NCBI GenBank assembly: GCA_015039465.1
Contig: MU130237.1
Span: 744,001-808,000, forward strand
Origin: Phlegmacium glaucopus
Lineage: Eukaryota > Basidiomycota > Agaricomycetes > Agaricales > Cortinariaceae
Direction: 5' to 3'
Length of the DNA: 64,000 nucleotides
Both the position numbers and the translations under genes were made by a program. Of the stretch, positions 21,109 through 33,038 are shown piece by piece. Numbering within the stretch: the stretch's first letter is position 1; the number at the start of each line of letters is the position of its first letter. The notes beneath the pieces are model-generated. The model did not search any database and was not told the origin of the DNA. It saw only the letters and a list, made by a program, of their open reading frames with translations.

Positions 21109-23102
21109 ATGGCTGAAAAAGACGCTACTGCTCGACTGCGAAGAGCAGTCAAAGGTATTGATTTATCTGGCTAATCTGCTACTTTTGCCGCTGTTGACGG
21201 AACCGAATTTGTTTATGTCGTCCAGAAAATAACCTGTTCCTTGTGAAACGCCTTATTCAAAGGACGGATATGCGAAATCCTGATGTTGCCCCTCGCCGAT
21301 ATACCTCACTAGCATGGGCTGCCGTGCTTGGTCATGAAGAGACGTTTGAGTTCCTACTGGCTGCTGGTCACGACGACGAAGAGTTGAGCAGGGTGCGGGG
21401 CCTCATTACGTAGGGTACATCCTTTTTCACTCATTATTTATCTCGCAGGATTCCGAAAACAACACAATTTTAATGATTCTAGCAGACCAAAAACCGACAA
21501 TATATGCGTCTGCAGCAGCGATGCAAGATTCCACCGATGCTTTTTTACGAATGGCACGGCTCTATTATGATCGTTATTCCTGGGTCTTGGATTGGTCAAA
21601 CACACAAGGGAAAACCGCTCTTCATATTGCTGCACTGAAAGGAAATGAGGAACTCGTGCGGGTATGTTCGTCTGTTGTTCCACAATTCCTGTATTGCTCA
21701 AATTTCTTGATCTTCACATTAGATGCTGTGCGACCTCGGGGCAGATTTTGATTTATCTGACAATAAGGGAAATACACCACTTCATTAGTAAGTCTATCAA
21801 GCTGTTTACATCGTTGGCTAATTGCTTATACTTACGGACAAAAAGTGCAAGCTCATGGGGTCATATTCCTGTGAGTAATTTGTTCAGTATTTTACCCTCC
21901 TTGACATGGCGAAAACTACACAGGCAGTCCAACTTCTGATAGAAAGGGGTTGTCAATATGCTGCTAGAAACAACCAAGGTTTCACTGCCTCTGATTATGC
22001 CTACTCGTTCGTACTTTCTGATCATTTCCATCCTTTTTTCAAACCATTCTATCGTAGATTTAGTACTAGAGACACCCTTCAGGATACAGCCCGAATGCAA
22101 TTCGAAAATAATAAAAAACAACGCCGAAACATATTTGCACAGGCAGCTGCAAGAGGAAATGAATGGGGAAGCAGTCTTCCAGTCCCACCCCCTGTTCCAG
22201 CGAAAGACCGCGTGGCACCCAGAATGAGGAGTGGATCGGGGACAAGTCGTACAACAGCAACTTCAGATAGCGGCGAACCAGATAACTTGGCTGGCCAATT
22301 GTCGACCTCCCCCTCTCAACCATCCACAGGATCGGGTTCCGTGTTCTTTAGTCACTCTCTGGCTAGCCATCATGCACCACACGGTGCACCTTCAAATGGT
22401 ACAGCGCCTCAAGCACCTCCGAAAGGATCTCTGCTCAATCCACCTCCCAATCCTGCTTCAGCTTTATCTCCAATAGCGAACCGCATGAGAGAGCGAGACG
22501 CAGATGCAATGGAAAAGTATTTATTACGAAGCCGGAGTGGGAGTCAGGGGACATCATCGACGGATACTAAATCTCAAAATGGTTCCACGTTCGCATCAGC
22601 TGGACCGTCAGCTAATGGGGATGACATTACGGCGTTGATCAGTGGCTCAGTAACACCACGGAGACTTCGTCCTTCAGTGTCAGCTGCACAACTTCGGACC
22701 TCACAACCTTCAAATACGTCTGGTTCAGGAAATGCCATACCCCCAACAGACCCGCGTACTGGATCCAGCACCAGTCCAACTACCGGTGCCACTCGAGGAG
22801 GAGTTTCTCCAATTCCATTGCTTACTAGGTCCTCCTCTATGTCAAAATCTCTGCGATCTATTGCTAGTGTAGACCGATTAACCTTCGATGAAGCGGAAGA
22901 GTACACTGGCCCTTCGAAGCAATACGCTCAATTTCCCTCATCAATCCTTTCAAGAGTAGTGAAAGAAGAAAATGGTGTACCTGCGACCAATGGACGCCGG
23001 AAAGGGTTTCACATACTTTCGAAACCCCTTCACAGTTTCGAGACCTCGACTGGATCGAGCCACCGAAGAAAGACGTCTGCTGCTTCCACTCGCGGGTCAT
23101 GA
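21109..23102 (+). CDS. Ankyrin-repeat protein, Avo2-like (possible TORC2 subunit)
   Basis: Seven exons (21109-21154, 21226-21392, 21449-21661, 21723-21787, 21846-21870, 21924-22006, 22058-23102) give 547 residues. The N-terminal 190 residues hold ankyrin repeats: RYTSLAWAAVLGHEETFEFL, NTQGKTALHIAALKGNEELV, NKGNTPLHYASSWGHIPAVQ and NNQGFTASDYAYSFSTRD. The remaining 350 residues are Ser/Thr/Pro-rich and look disordered (RSGSGTSRTTATSDSGEP, LRSIASVDRLTFDEAEEYTG). An N-terminal ankyrin block followed by a long serine-rich tail matches yeast Avo2, a peripheral TORC2 subunit, but ankyrin repeats are common and this link is inference. One exon is only 25 nt. Intron 6 uses a GT-TCGT donor. Confidence 0.75.
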
Positions 23103-23473
23103 CAGATATCTAGTACCCGGAACTGTATGCCCCAGTTGTACCACCAGTCATTTGTATGATTACCTCCTGGTGTTGCTGCCACTATAATTTTTGAAGGCAT
23201 GGACGATTTGCACCATATTTATTCGTGTATTTCTACCGTTATGATGTATTTATTTATGGGCATGAGCACGGTATGGTGTAGATAGTAATCTTGTTTGATT
23301 GGACCAGCAGAAGCTTCTTTGCGCTGGCAAGTAGTAAGACCCAGCCGGCTAAATATCGGCATGATCCCACGTGCCGAGTGTGCATTTGGCGTGATTCATG
23401 GAGGCCAATGTTGTACATAAGGATGACACCAGGCTTCAATGCAAAGTAGCCTACCATCCCTACAGGACCCAAC
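23103..23473. other. Intergenic region between Avo2-like and permease genes
   Basis: The 371-bp gap holds the 3' end of the upstream gene and the promoter of the sugar permease. No open frame or known element was recognised. Confidence 0.5.
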
Positions 23474-25967
23474 ATGATCCCCCCCATCGCTGATAGTGAC
23501 CCAGACCCCACGACTCAAATTCCGTGGCCCGCAACAAGGGGCCAGATAGATCAGCCCTTTGAGTCCTCTGTAGTTGGTGAAAACGCCGGCTCTACTGGGG
23601 AGAGGGATGGTGACCGCAAAAAAACGAAGACACCACCTGGAAAGCGTCAATTAACAAATTGGGACCTCACAACTCTCAGTATTTCTATGGCCGGTGCACA
23701 AATTGCATGGACAGTTGAACTCGGGTAAGCTACCTGAGTCAGTCACCTGTGGATGTGAATTGCGCTCATGATGCTTTCAGATATGGCACACCTTTCCTCC
23801 AGAGTCTTGGCCTCTCTGAACACTTAACATCTCTCGTCTGGTTGGCTGGTCCCATCAGTGGGTTGGTAGCACAGCCTGTAATTGGTAGGCTCGCCTGGCT
23901 TTTATATAGCATCATGAGTGATTTATGCCGCACCTTGCACTTATCTCAGGGGCCTTATCAGACTCCTCTTCTTCAAAGTATCGCCGACGTTTCTGGATCA
24001 TTCTTTCGACTGTAGCACTGGTTCTTTCGACACTTACACTTGCCTATTGTCAGGATTTGGCCGCATTCTTTGTCGGCCTTTTTGTAACAGATTGGACTGA
24101 GAAGGACGATGATAGAGTAAGATCATACCTTCTATGACTACGTCTACCATCAATTTACCATGAATTAGATTAATAACACGGCCATCGGCTTTGCGGTCGT
24201 CTCGTTCTACATTCTAGACTTTGCTCTCAATGGATTGCAAGCCTCTCTTAGAAATCTCCTGTTGGATGTTGCCCCACCAGGTCAATTGAGCGCAGGAAAT
24301 GCATGGCATGGCCGAATGACGAATGGAGGCAATATTGTAGGATACGGTTTTGGTATAAGTTGATATTCAATGCCCAGTTATCTAAACTCACCCATCAACT
24401 AGGGTTTTTACCACTTGCACAATTGCCCATCATCAGGCTTCTGGGTGGTACTCAGTTCCGCAAGTTCTGTATCTTATGCATCGTCATTCTTGTGGTAACC
24501 GTTTGGATTACTTGTGCATGTCACAAAGAAGAAGAACGTCCCACTGCGCGGCGGCAACAGCGGCAACAGGGGTATGTACTATCCTTCACCAGTCGAACAA
24601 GTTTTCCTGAACTACATGACAGAACTTTCAAGGATATTCTAATCAGTATATACTCATCTGCTACCAGTTTACCGAGGCCCATTCGACGTGTTTGTTACGT
24701 TCAACTGTTTGCGTTTATGGCATGGTCTGTCATCCAAGTCATCAATTTTTCCAAGGCAATGGCCTGATGTCTCTTCCCTTCGATAGGTTCCCTTTTCTCT
24801 TCTACTCGTAAGTGCACTCTCACGTGCATTTTTGCTTCTATCGATTATGAGATAGGACTACATACATGGGACAAATTATGGCATATGAGCAGAAGAAGGA
24901 ACCAGATGCGGAAATGGCTACCAGAATTGGAGAGCTTGCCATGCTGATATACAGCGTTGGTTGGTGCCTCAAACCCATGTTCACATAACATTCTGACATC
25001 CCTTATATAGTCGGGGTCGTCGCAGGCACCATTCTTCCACACCTTGCGTCACGCGACCGTCGTCTTATGTCACATAAGTCTGATGTTGACGAAAGCGCTG
25101 AAATATCCCGTATTCGGGCTACTGTACGTCAATGGAGAATTGAGGCAGCCCAGAAGGGAGAACCTCTACAACTCCCTGTGATGCCGTTCTTGTTACGCAA
25201 TATCTGGACGGGGGCTCTTGTCCTGTTCAGTCTTCTGACCTTTTCAACCTTTTTCATCTCCACAGTAGTCCAGGTGAGTTCCTTTAATGTCGATGCGGAC
25301 AAAACTTTTACCATAATGCAAGGCCATGGTATTTATCAGTCTTGTTGGTATATGCTGGGCAGTGGCGATGTGGGTGCCTTTTGCGATCATCATGGAGGTA
25401 ATGGCCCTTGTCTCAGCATCCATCCAAATCTAACTACTGTCGCGCAGCTGTTGAAAGAGCCACCACCGAGTCCCGATACTCGACGTCCTTTTCATGTCCG
25501 GAATTTTTCCGTTCCGGGTTATCGTCCCACTTCTGGTGAAAGACAACCTTTGATTCGTCGTCGTTCTTTCGACGAATACGACTTCAACGCAGAGGATGAC
25601 ATCCCTGCTAAACCTTTGGCAGGCGGGACTGTACTTGGAATCCACAATCTCGCCATCGTTATGCCTCAGTTCATCGTACGTGTTTCAGGAACTGCCTACC
25701 TTCGACATGACCTGATTCTGATTCCAGGTGGCCATAGTAACGAGTATAATTTTCAAGATCGTGGATGGAACCGCTACGCACGGTTTTGCGAAAGACACAA
25801 ATACATATCTAGGTAAGAATGGAGTTGCCTGGGTACTTCGCTTCGGTGGTGTATGCTCCTTATTGGGAGCGTTGCTTGCACGCAGGGTGCCGCCTACGTC
25901 CACTGAAAAGGCTATGCGTCGCCGACTCGGTGAAATGAAACTTCTCGGTGAAGAGTCCAACCCCTGA
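23474..25967 (+). CDS. Sucrose/alpha-glucoside:H+ symporter-like MFS permease (SUT/SLC45 type)
   Basis: Proteins of this glycoside-pentoside-hexuronide type import sucrose or maltose with protons across the plasma membrane (S. pombe Sut1, plant SUTs) or act in intracellular membranes (SLC45). Twelve exons (23474-23724, 23781-23884, 23950-24116, 24169-24352, 24403-24571, 24623-24724, 24787-24807, 24856-24959, 25011-25273, 25323-25397, 25448-25675, 25728-25967) give 635 residues. After a hydrophilic N-terminus come transmembrane segments and family motifs: LTTLSISMAGAQIAWTVELG, LAGPISGLVAQPVIGALSDS, KYRRRFW, FALNGLQASLRNLLLDVAP and AMVFISLVGICWAVAMWVPF. A large cytosolic loop separates the halves, and a second one (EPPPSPDTRRPF...AEDDIPAKP) precedes the last helices. 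One exon is only 21 nt. Substrate is inferred from family. Confidence 0.88.
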
Positions 25968-26123
25968 TTGCCTTGTGGCAAGCAACATTAATGATTTTGG
26001 CCATTATTTTCTTCTACGAACATTGGTAGCATCTTTCTCGTCAAATTTCGGGTCCTTCTAGATAGTCCACTGTATCATAGACCTCTAATCTCGTTCTCGT
26101 TTCTGGTTTGTTGGCGTCATCGT

Positions 26124-28816
26124 CTAGACTGATATTAAGCAAAGCGCGACATCCCAAGTATCTGCACCAAGACTGGAAATGAATCGGCAAGGTATAGGTG
26201 TAGTGGGAGGAAGAAGCTCTTTCCCAAATACTAGGCTGCCAATGTCCACTGTTGCGGAAATCTCAGGATAATGATGGATCTCATTCAGGACATGAAAAAC
26301 TGACGTGGATTGGTCGCCGATTGAGAATAAAAATATCTCATCGAGAGTATACAGGCCACAATGGACGATAGACTTGCAATTACGTTTTGTATCTCAGTCA
26401 TCTTATTGCTAAAATCTGAAAGAAAATCATTTCGGAATAAAAAACAAGAATAATGACTGTATGCACGTACCTCCTTTCAAGAAAATGATTGCGCATGATG
26501 ATGTTGAAAAACAATCGTGGAATTTCGAAATTTCCCAGTGGACAACACTCCCGTCATCAAAAAGTGAATCACCTGTAGAGAAAGCCATGAAAATGTGTTT
26601 CTTATGCTTACAACAAATCCAAATAATAACCTTGCTCAAACGAGGGAATACGTTGTTGGAGCGTCATGCCTCCATCATCATCAACTAGACATCGGCCTGT
26701 GTGGAGGAGTACTTGTTTCTCAACGACGGCATTTTTTGGGAGCTCCTTTATAACCAGAAATAATGTAGGAGAGTTAGGATCCTTGAAAAGAAAATCTGTC
26801 AAGTCGCATGGAAGCAAATCATGATGGAAACCAACCTGTAATGCTTGATGCCCGATCTTGGAAGGAGTCAGATCATTTGAATCCACCAACCAGTAGACTG
26901 TTAACTGCGAATGACCGTCCCATCCTCCGCCCGAGTTCTCTTGCAGTGCACTAGTAACCCTTGCAACGTGCTGTGAAGCCAATGCAAACTCTGCGGAGAA
27001 AGAGCGCGGAGATGGGATAATAAGTTCACTGGGGATGAGCCCAATTTGACCTGATATAAATACATGTTCACTAGCCTGAATTCGCGTTTGAGATTAGATA
27101 CAGAACTTTGATAGTAAGACTTTACGAACCGTGATAGCTTGAGAATATGGCCCAATATTTGCTGGTGCCCAATAACTCAGTCCTTGAACATGAAGAGACT
27201 GACGATCTGAGGAATTTTGTCCTTTGATCGCAATACAGTCCAGCCTGACTCCGACATTTTCTGGGAGATCTACCCCAACACAGGCACGAGCTGGTGGACT
27301 AGATCCAAAAAAAGTAGAATAAACGGCATTGACACGCCCAAAAAGGTCCATTGATCGGATGAACAAATTGATATTGACACAGTTGGATAAATCCAGATCA
27401 TACTCATTCAAACGTTCTAAAAAAAAAACGATGATTTAAAAGTTGTGTATAAAATCGTTAAACCTACCGGTGAGAATTTGGAAACACTTGGTGACTTCTT
27501 CCTCAAGAGTCGTGTCGCATTCGGTTGGAAAACTATTTGCTTGTACATTTGAAACAGCAACCCAGTTGTTCCTTTGTAGACTAGATGTGACGATAGTGGC
27601 CGTACTTGAATGATTGGATATTATTGCTTGGTCCGCTAAGGGCCGCTCTGTAGTTTTTGATTCCCCCTGTGAGGAGAGAATTGCATCCCGAACGGCTTTA
27701 TACCGGCCGGTCAAGAGAGGTGGTATCGGAGCAGAAAGTGGCTCTGCCAACTTTGATTCCAGAGCTGCATTCTTGATACGCAAGAACGCAACCGTAGCAA
27801 AAGAGTTGTCCGAATGTATGACAGTCTCTACTTTGTTCCTACAATAATAGTGATTGTTTAAAGAAAAGAAAATCCCAATAATGACAACTTACAACACTAA
27901 ACGATGTTTGAAAAGAGGGCAATCCAAAGTTAAGCTCTCGTACTCGCCACCTTCGCCGCAAATATGTGATCCATACATTGTATTCTGAAGACATACTATA
28001 CCTCAGCCACTCAGTCGCATAAAGAGTAAGAATGAGGAGTTGTGCTTACAAGTTTTAAAAGGGTGGGCTCCATTTGCACGAGGCTTTTACCGAGGTGGGC
28101 TGTTGTGAGGCCGATACCAGCAACCTTGATTAAAATGGCATCCATCCCTGCTTCTATCATCTCAGAGAGCAATTCTTGTTGGTTTCTTTGCCATAAATAA
28201 CATAGTGGGGTCAAACTTAGTCGGCGACATCTATTCAACGAGGTTTAGGTACTAGTCTAACTTTAATCACAAAAGGAAAAAAAAGGGCTCACACATGTTC
28301 AACCCTCACTCGTTGATAATTTGAGAGAATAGCACCAACGGATACGCCCCGAATATCTGGATGATGCGACTTTCGAGGACGATCTCGTTAGCAAATTAAA
28401 GTTAAAAGAAGGAAATCGCATGCCCACCTTGATTGTAGATAGCAATTCGAAAAGATCTTCCGTCTCATCCCCAGCAACCGCATCTACATCCTTCGCATTT
28501 CTACCACCGTATTCAGATCCCTGCTCAATAGCTTGTCCGGTTATCACTCTCCGATAGAGCGGCACTTCCAAAGCACGCGCAACAAGTTCGATCGCATCTT
28601 GCCCAACCGTTTGATAGAGATATGAATCAAGTTCCTCTAAGATAGCGATGGCATAATAAATATTTTGCAAAATGGTTCTGGATTTAGTATTGTCGGACCT
28701 TTGCCAGGTTCTGGTCCCAATGAGGCTGCCGCAACGAGCTCATGGCCATTCTGCGCGCAATGAACAAGATTGTAGCAGCTGTCCTTGCCGCCGCTGAGTA
28801 AAGCAATATATTTCAT
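26124..28816 (-). CDS. DPH6: Diphthine-ammonia ligase with RidA-like C-terminal domains
   Basis: Dph6 catalyses the ATP-dependent amidation of diphthine, the last step of diphthamide formation on eEF2, in the cytoplasm. The start is 28816-28814 (MKYIALLSGGKDSCYNLVH), with the PP-loop motif SGGKDS. Conserved family blocks follow: ELDSYLYQTVGQDAIELVAR, GDETEDLFELLSTIK, GVSVGAILSNYQRVRVEHV, LCYLWQRNQQELLSEMIEAG and MYGSHICGEGGEYESLTLDC. The C-terminal half contains RidA-type segments (WAPANIGPYSQAI, VFISGQIGLIPS), the fusion normal for fungal Dph6. The 3' end needs care. A frame closes at 26608, but a donor just upstream (CAAG/gttatt) and an acceptor at about 26578 extend it. A further exon, reading HCGLYTLDEIFLFSIGDQ, ends at 26124. 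The last two junctions are inferred, so the final 100 residues are less certain than the rest. Confidence 0.9.
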
Positions 28817-28951
28817 TGTCGACGAGGAAACTTTGTGATGGGTGATGGCGATCTGACTAAATTTGGTCGTTCAGAAATCACTCCTGACTCGATCTCCTGA
28901 TCTTGAAAGTCGCACAGTAAAGAAATATTCGCTTTTGCCGCAGTCCACAAA
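28817..28951. promoter_or_regulatory. Shared divergent promoter, DPH6 / FRS1
   Basis: Only 135 bp lie between the start codons of two translation-related genes. No TATA box is evident. Co-regulation is possible but inferred only from arrangement. Confidence 0.5.
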
Positions 28952-31273
28952 ATGCCAACCGTCGCAGTAGACAAAGCTGATCTATGGGAAAGACTAGGAA
29001 AAGAATATAGTCAGTTGCCATCACTCTGTTTTCCGTCATTTTTCTGAATATATGTAAAATAGCGACGGAGGAATTTGACAGACTTTGCTTCGACTATGGA
29101 CTAGAGCTTGATGAAGATGTGTGTATGGTCAATTGAATACAACCATTCTTAGGACTCAACATATCGCAGACGACTGCAGAGGTAGAGGAGGCCCTAAAGA
29201 AAGGCTTACCCGCCGAGCGTCCAGTGAATAATGTTTATCTCTCGTCCATCTATTTTCAAGACTTATAGTCTGCTAGCAATTGAAAATAGAGATCCCTGCA
29301 AACAGGCAAGATCTCTTTTTAAATCGAAACCTTACGTGGTAATCTGAAATGTTATCCAATCTAGATATGATTTACTCTGTATCGAAGGCATCGCTCGTGC
29401 CCTGAGTATATTCCTACAAAGAACAGAGGCACCCACCTACAAGCTAGTATACCCGCCGGAAGGAGAATCTGAACTGCTGACTATCACTGTTGATGCAGAG
29501 GTGACTATCATCATTTAACAAGCACATTGCCGGCCTCAATGAGTACCTCAGACGTCAAAAATCCGACCGCTAATCGCCTCTGCCATCCTCCGCAACATCA
29601 AATTCACACCGCGTTCTTACGCGTCTTTCATAGATCTTCAGGACAAACTCCATCAGAACATCTGCAGACGGCGACAGCTGGTGGCAATCGGCACCCATGA
29701 TTTGGATACATTGACGCCGCCTTTCCGATATGAAGCTAGACGTCCAAGTGACATTCAATTCGTTCCTTTGGGAAAAGACAAAACTTATACAGCAGAGGAA
29801 CTGATGACAGTATACCAAGTGAGTTATTGTCCTCCTGTTATTAGGTCATCCTCAATGTTTTCAGTTGGAGAAACACCTCGCAAAATATCTTCCTATCATC
29901 CGCGATTCTCCAGTATATCCCATCATCTATGATTCAAAGGATCATGTGCTTTCGATGCCGCCAATAATCAATTCTGAGCACAGCAAAATAACGCTCAACA
30001 CAAAAAATGTCCTCATCGAATGTACCGCTACTGATCAAACCAAGCTCGATATTGTTATTAACATGGTTGCCACTATGTTTGCCGAATACTGTGCTGAATC
30101 CTTCACGTAAGTTGTATCATGGATATACTTAATCTTTTAATATTGTTTACTCGTTAGCATCGAGCCTGTCAAAATTGTTTTCCCCAATGGTCAAACTCGC
30201 ATCAGTCCTGATCTCTCTGGGCGACAAATGACAGCCCATGCCACATATGTCAACTCATGCACAGGTCTATCGCTTTCATCTACCGAAGTCTCCACGTTGT
30301 TGCAGCGTATGGCCTTGAAAGCCTCCGTGTCTCCATCCAACTCAGACGAAATCGATGTTCATGTCCCTCCAACACGACCAGATATCCTCCACGAGTGCGA
30401 TATCATGGAAGATGCTGCAATTGCATATGGTTTCAACAATCTTCCCGACAAATTCCCTGAAACGAGTACGGTTGCTCAACCTTTGGCCATCAGCAAACTA
30501 AGCGATGTGATTCGTACTGAATGGGCTTTTGCTGGTTGGGTGGAAGTCCTCCCTCTAATCCTTGTTAGTTGGATTTCTCTATCTGAAATTGCCTTTTTCA
30601 CGAGTGAAATTGTAGTGCTCTCACGAAGAGAATTTCGAATGGTTGAATCATGAAGACGACAATAACACCGCGATTAAAATCGCCAATCCGAAGACACTCG
30701 AATTTCAAGTCGTCCGAACGTCTCTTATCCCAGGCCTCCTTAAAACGATCCGCGAGAACCGCTCGCAGGCATTACCCATCAAGATATTCGAGACGTCGGA
30801 GGTTGTTTTCAAGGATGTCTCTAGAGAACGCCAGGCGCGTAACGAAAGGCATGCAGCTGCCGTGTGGTGCAACAAGAGTGCAGGTTTTGAGATCGTGCAT
30901 GGGATGTTGGACCGCGCCATGAAAATGCTAGAGGTACCCTATATCACCAATGAGGATACTAAAGCGGACACCGGATATTATATCAAGGAAACAAGCGGTA
31001 AGCTGGCTCAAGATTGTCACTCATAGCCAGGAGCTGACATGAGCCCTGTCAGACTCCATGTTCTTCCCTGGGCGGGCAGCTAAAATCTTCTATCGCCCTC
31101 CGCCCGCACAGCGCAGCGCAAACATTCAAGGTGACCTTACAATTGGAAGTCTCGGTATTTTGCATCCCAGCGTATTGGAAAAATTCGAAATCGGTTTTCC
31201 TTGTTCAGCGTTGCAATTCACGCTCGAGCCCTTCAAGAAAGCAATGCATAAGGATTGGACCAACCATGACTGA
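28952..31273 (+). CDS. FRS1: Cytosolic phenylalanyl-tRNA synthetase beta subunit
   Basis: FRS1 forms the alpha2-beta2 phenylalanyl-tRNA synthetase, which charges tRNA-Phe in the cytoplasm. The product begins [19 protein letters not shown]. Blocks of the eukaryotic beta subunit follow: [56 protein letters not shown], the B5 domain ([33 protein letters not shown]), then [20 protein letters not shown], and [20 protein letters not shown] with [10 protein letters not shown] near the end. The gene is complete, with many short introns. One intron (29306-29364) has a GC donor. The FRS2 partner gene lies 7 kb away on the opposite strand. It is head-to-head with DPH6 and tail-to-tail with EMC10 (114 bp). 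Confidence 0.95.
29306..29364 (+). other. GC-AG intron in FRS1
   Basis: Between the codons for PAN and YDLLCIE the only reading that keeps the conserved block intact removes a 59-bp intron starting AG/gcaaga and ending ccaatctag/A. The donor is GC instead of GT, with an otherwise good consensus. The Arg codon is split after its second base. Confidence 0.8.
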
Positions 31274-31387
31274 ACGCAGGCACGGTAATAGAAAAGAATC
31301 TAGTATTAGACGTAGATACAGTGGGGTTCCTGTAATTACATGATATGCGATTGTTTGGGATAGATCGAAGAAATGTACACTGTATGC

Positions 31388-32248
31388 TCATTGGGCTCTT
31401 CTTGGTTGTTCCTCTTCCGAACCACCTCCCAGAACTGTAGAGTAAATGAAGAATGAGTTCGAGAATGAAAGGGATCCTGTGAAAGACCTACGCAGGATAA
31501 GGAGAAGGGCAACAATGTACAGCCAATATTTTTGGATAAAAGATTTCTGCGGTATAGGTTGCACAACTTCACCTTCAGGTGTGAGAGGAGGTGGGGCGTG
31601 AAGCTCTGGTCTGTACAAAATATGTTAGATATATATCTCAATAGATGGGGTTGGAACGTACAAGGGAGGGAGATCTGATCTTCGCAGGAGGATAGTAGAG
31701 TTCAAGTTCTGAATGTTGTTTGCGAAGCTCCGGAGAGATATTGAAGGTGTGGGTCCTTTTTTGGATTTGTGTGGTTCTCGACATGATCCATCATGGGGTA
31801 TAGGTGAAACGAAGTAGTCGAGCGCAAATGGATTTTTATCTTGAGAGTTAGGGAGATGGAGTATCAGAGTTTCGGATGAGGCTTTATCCAGATGGCACTA
31901 ATGTCGAAAAAATGAGGTGGCGAAGAAGAAATTTACGATGACGAAACACACAATTTTGACAGAAGAAAGGTCCCAGAGGGCATTGGACGCGTCTCCCTCG
32001 TGTTGGAGAGCTAGCTGGTACAAGGCACCGTCTGTATGTTGAAGGGATTCAAGCATTTCCGAGAAAGAGACAAGAACATCAGATAACTGTGGTGATGGAA
32101 CCACGATGGGGATGGAGTCTGGAGAAAAGGAGATGGATGCACGATGTACATATGGCAGGTCTGACATAGAAGGGTGGAATACTCTGTGATAGAGATTGAC
32201 ATTGGCGTCGACGACGGCCAAAAAGGCTGCTACAGCGATCAACCTCAT
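31388..32248 (-). CDS. EMC10: ER membrane protein complex subunit 10
   Basis: EMC10 is a lumenal, membrane-anchored subunit of the ER membrane complex, which inserts tail-anchored and polytopic proteins. The start is 32248-32246 with a signal peptide (MRLIAVAAFLAVVDANVNLY). The lumenal part includes LPYVHRASISFSPDSIPIVV and YQLALQHEGDASNALWDLSS, then DYFVSPIPHDGSCREP. The C-terminus has the diagnostic pattern of the family: PPPLTPEGEVVQPIPQKSFI, QKYWLYIVALLLILLL (membrane helix), then a Gly/Glu-rich tail GGGSEEEQPRRAQ. The first exon is 31952-32248; the last intron uses a GTAGGT donor within the helix codons. The start codon is only 53 bp from that of the divergent small gene at 32301. Confidence 0.9.
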
Positions 32249-32300
32249 GATAGTTCAGTGACAACTCTCACGTCTTGCTTCTCAGCCAAACATATATACC
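32249..32300. promoter_or_regulatory. Very short divergent promoter, EMC10 / small unknown gene
   Basis: Only 52 bp separate the two ATGs. Either both 5' UTRs are extremely short or the transcripts overlap. The sequence contains catatatacc directly before the plus-strand ATG. Confidence 0.45.
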
Positions 32301-32765
32301 ATGTCAGATGAAATTATTGAAAACCCTCTCAAATCTACTATCAATCTCCTCGACTCCCTCGTCGCATTTTATCAGCACGAGCGCATGTGGGTCTACCGTA
32401 CCCGCGCAATGCTTGAGGAGGCTATCCCAAATCCATCCATTATGGACCCCGCAACCCAATCTCTCTCTGCATCTTCATCGCTTTCGGTGGGAGACTATGA
32501 GGTTCCTACCAATGAACCACTCACCTCCCATCAAACCCGCTGGACGCGTCGAAAGAAAGGTTTTAAATTGAGGTTGGATGGAATTAGACCGAAGCGGGTA
32601 GTTTGCGCCATCCCAGTCGATCAAGTTCGGCAACCAGAATATCTTCACCCAAGAGAACAACTATTGGATATGTTTGAGAAAATGATGGAATCTAGAATGG
32701 AGAGTTGTCAGCGAATCACCAAGCTCGTTAGGGATGCAAACAGAGCTAACCTTCATTATCGTTAA
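32301..32765 (+). CDS. Small conserved-looking protein of unknown function
   Basis: I do not recognise a family. The single exon encodes 154 residues. The N-terminus is helical (MSDEIIENPLKSTINLLDSL, VAFYQHERMWVYRTRAMLEE), followed by a Ser-rich middle and a basic patch (TRWTRRKKGFKLRLDGIRPK). The C-terminal helix (LDMFEKMMESRMESCQRITK) probably forms a coiled coil. There is no signal peptide or membrane segment. The ordered helical ends, normal codon use and sharing of a compact promoter with EMC10 argue that it is real. A role as a small subunit of a larger complex is possible but not supported by any motif. Confidence 0.65.
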   Translation: MSDEIIENPLKSTINLLDSLVAFYQHERMWVYRTRAMLEEAIPNPSIMDPATQSLSASSSLSVGDYEVPTNEPLTSHQTRWTRRKKGFKLRLDGIRPKRVVCAIPVDQVRQPEYLHPREQLLDMFEKMMESRMESCQRITKLVRDANRANLHYR

Positions 32766-33038
32766 TAAAGTGAGTATCATCTCTTCCTTTCGTTTGCATG
32801 GACAACGTTCTGACTCTCGCAGATAGGCGTATTTATTTCATATAAAAGGTTAATCGATTTGTATTTTTCATGTCAATACGTAGAAGATGGTTATGTACTG
32901 TAATTAATGCACAGTTGATGCTAGTTGATGCCGCAGTGATTCGCCGTCGTGGCGCTACGTAACAAACCGAGGTAAACAAACTTCTGCTTACTCCCAATAT
33001 TGCTATATCGTAATAGTTTGGCCTTTCATCCAACCTTG

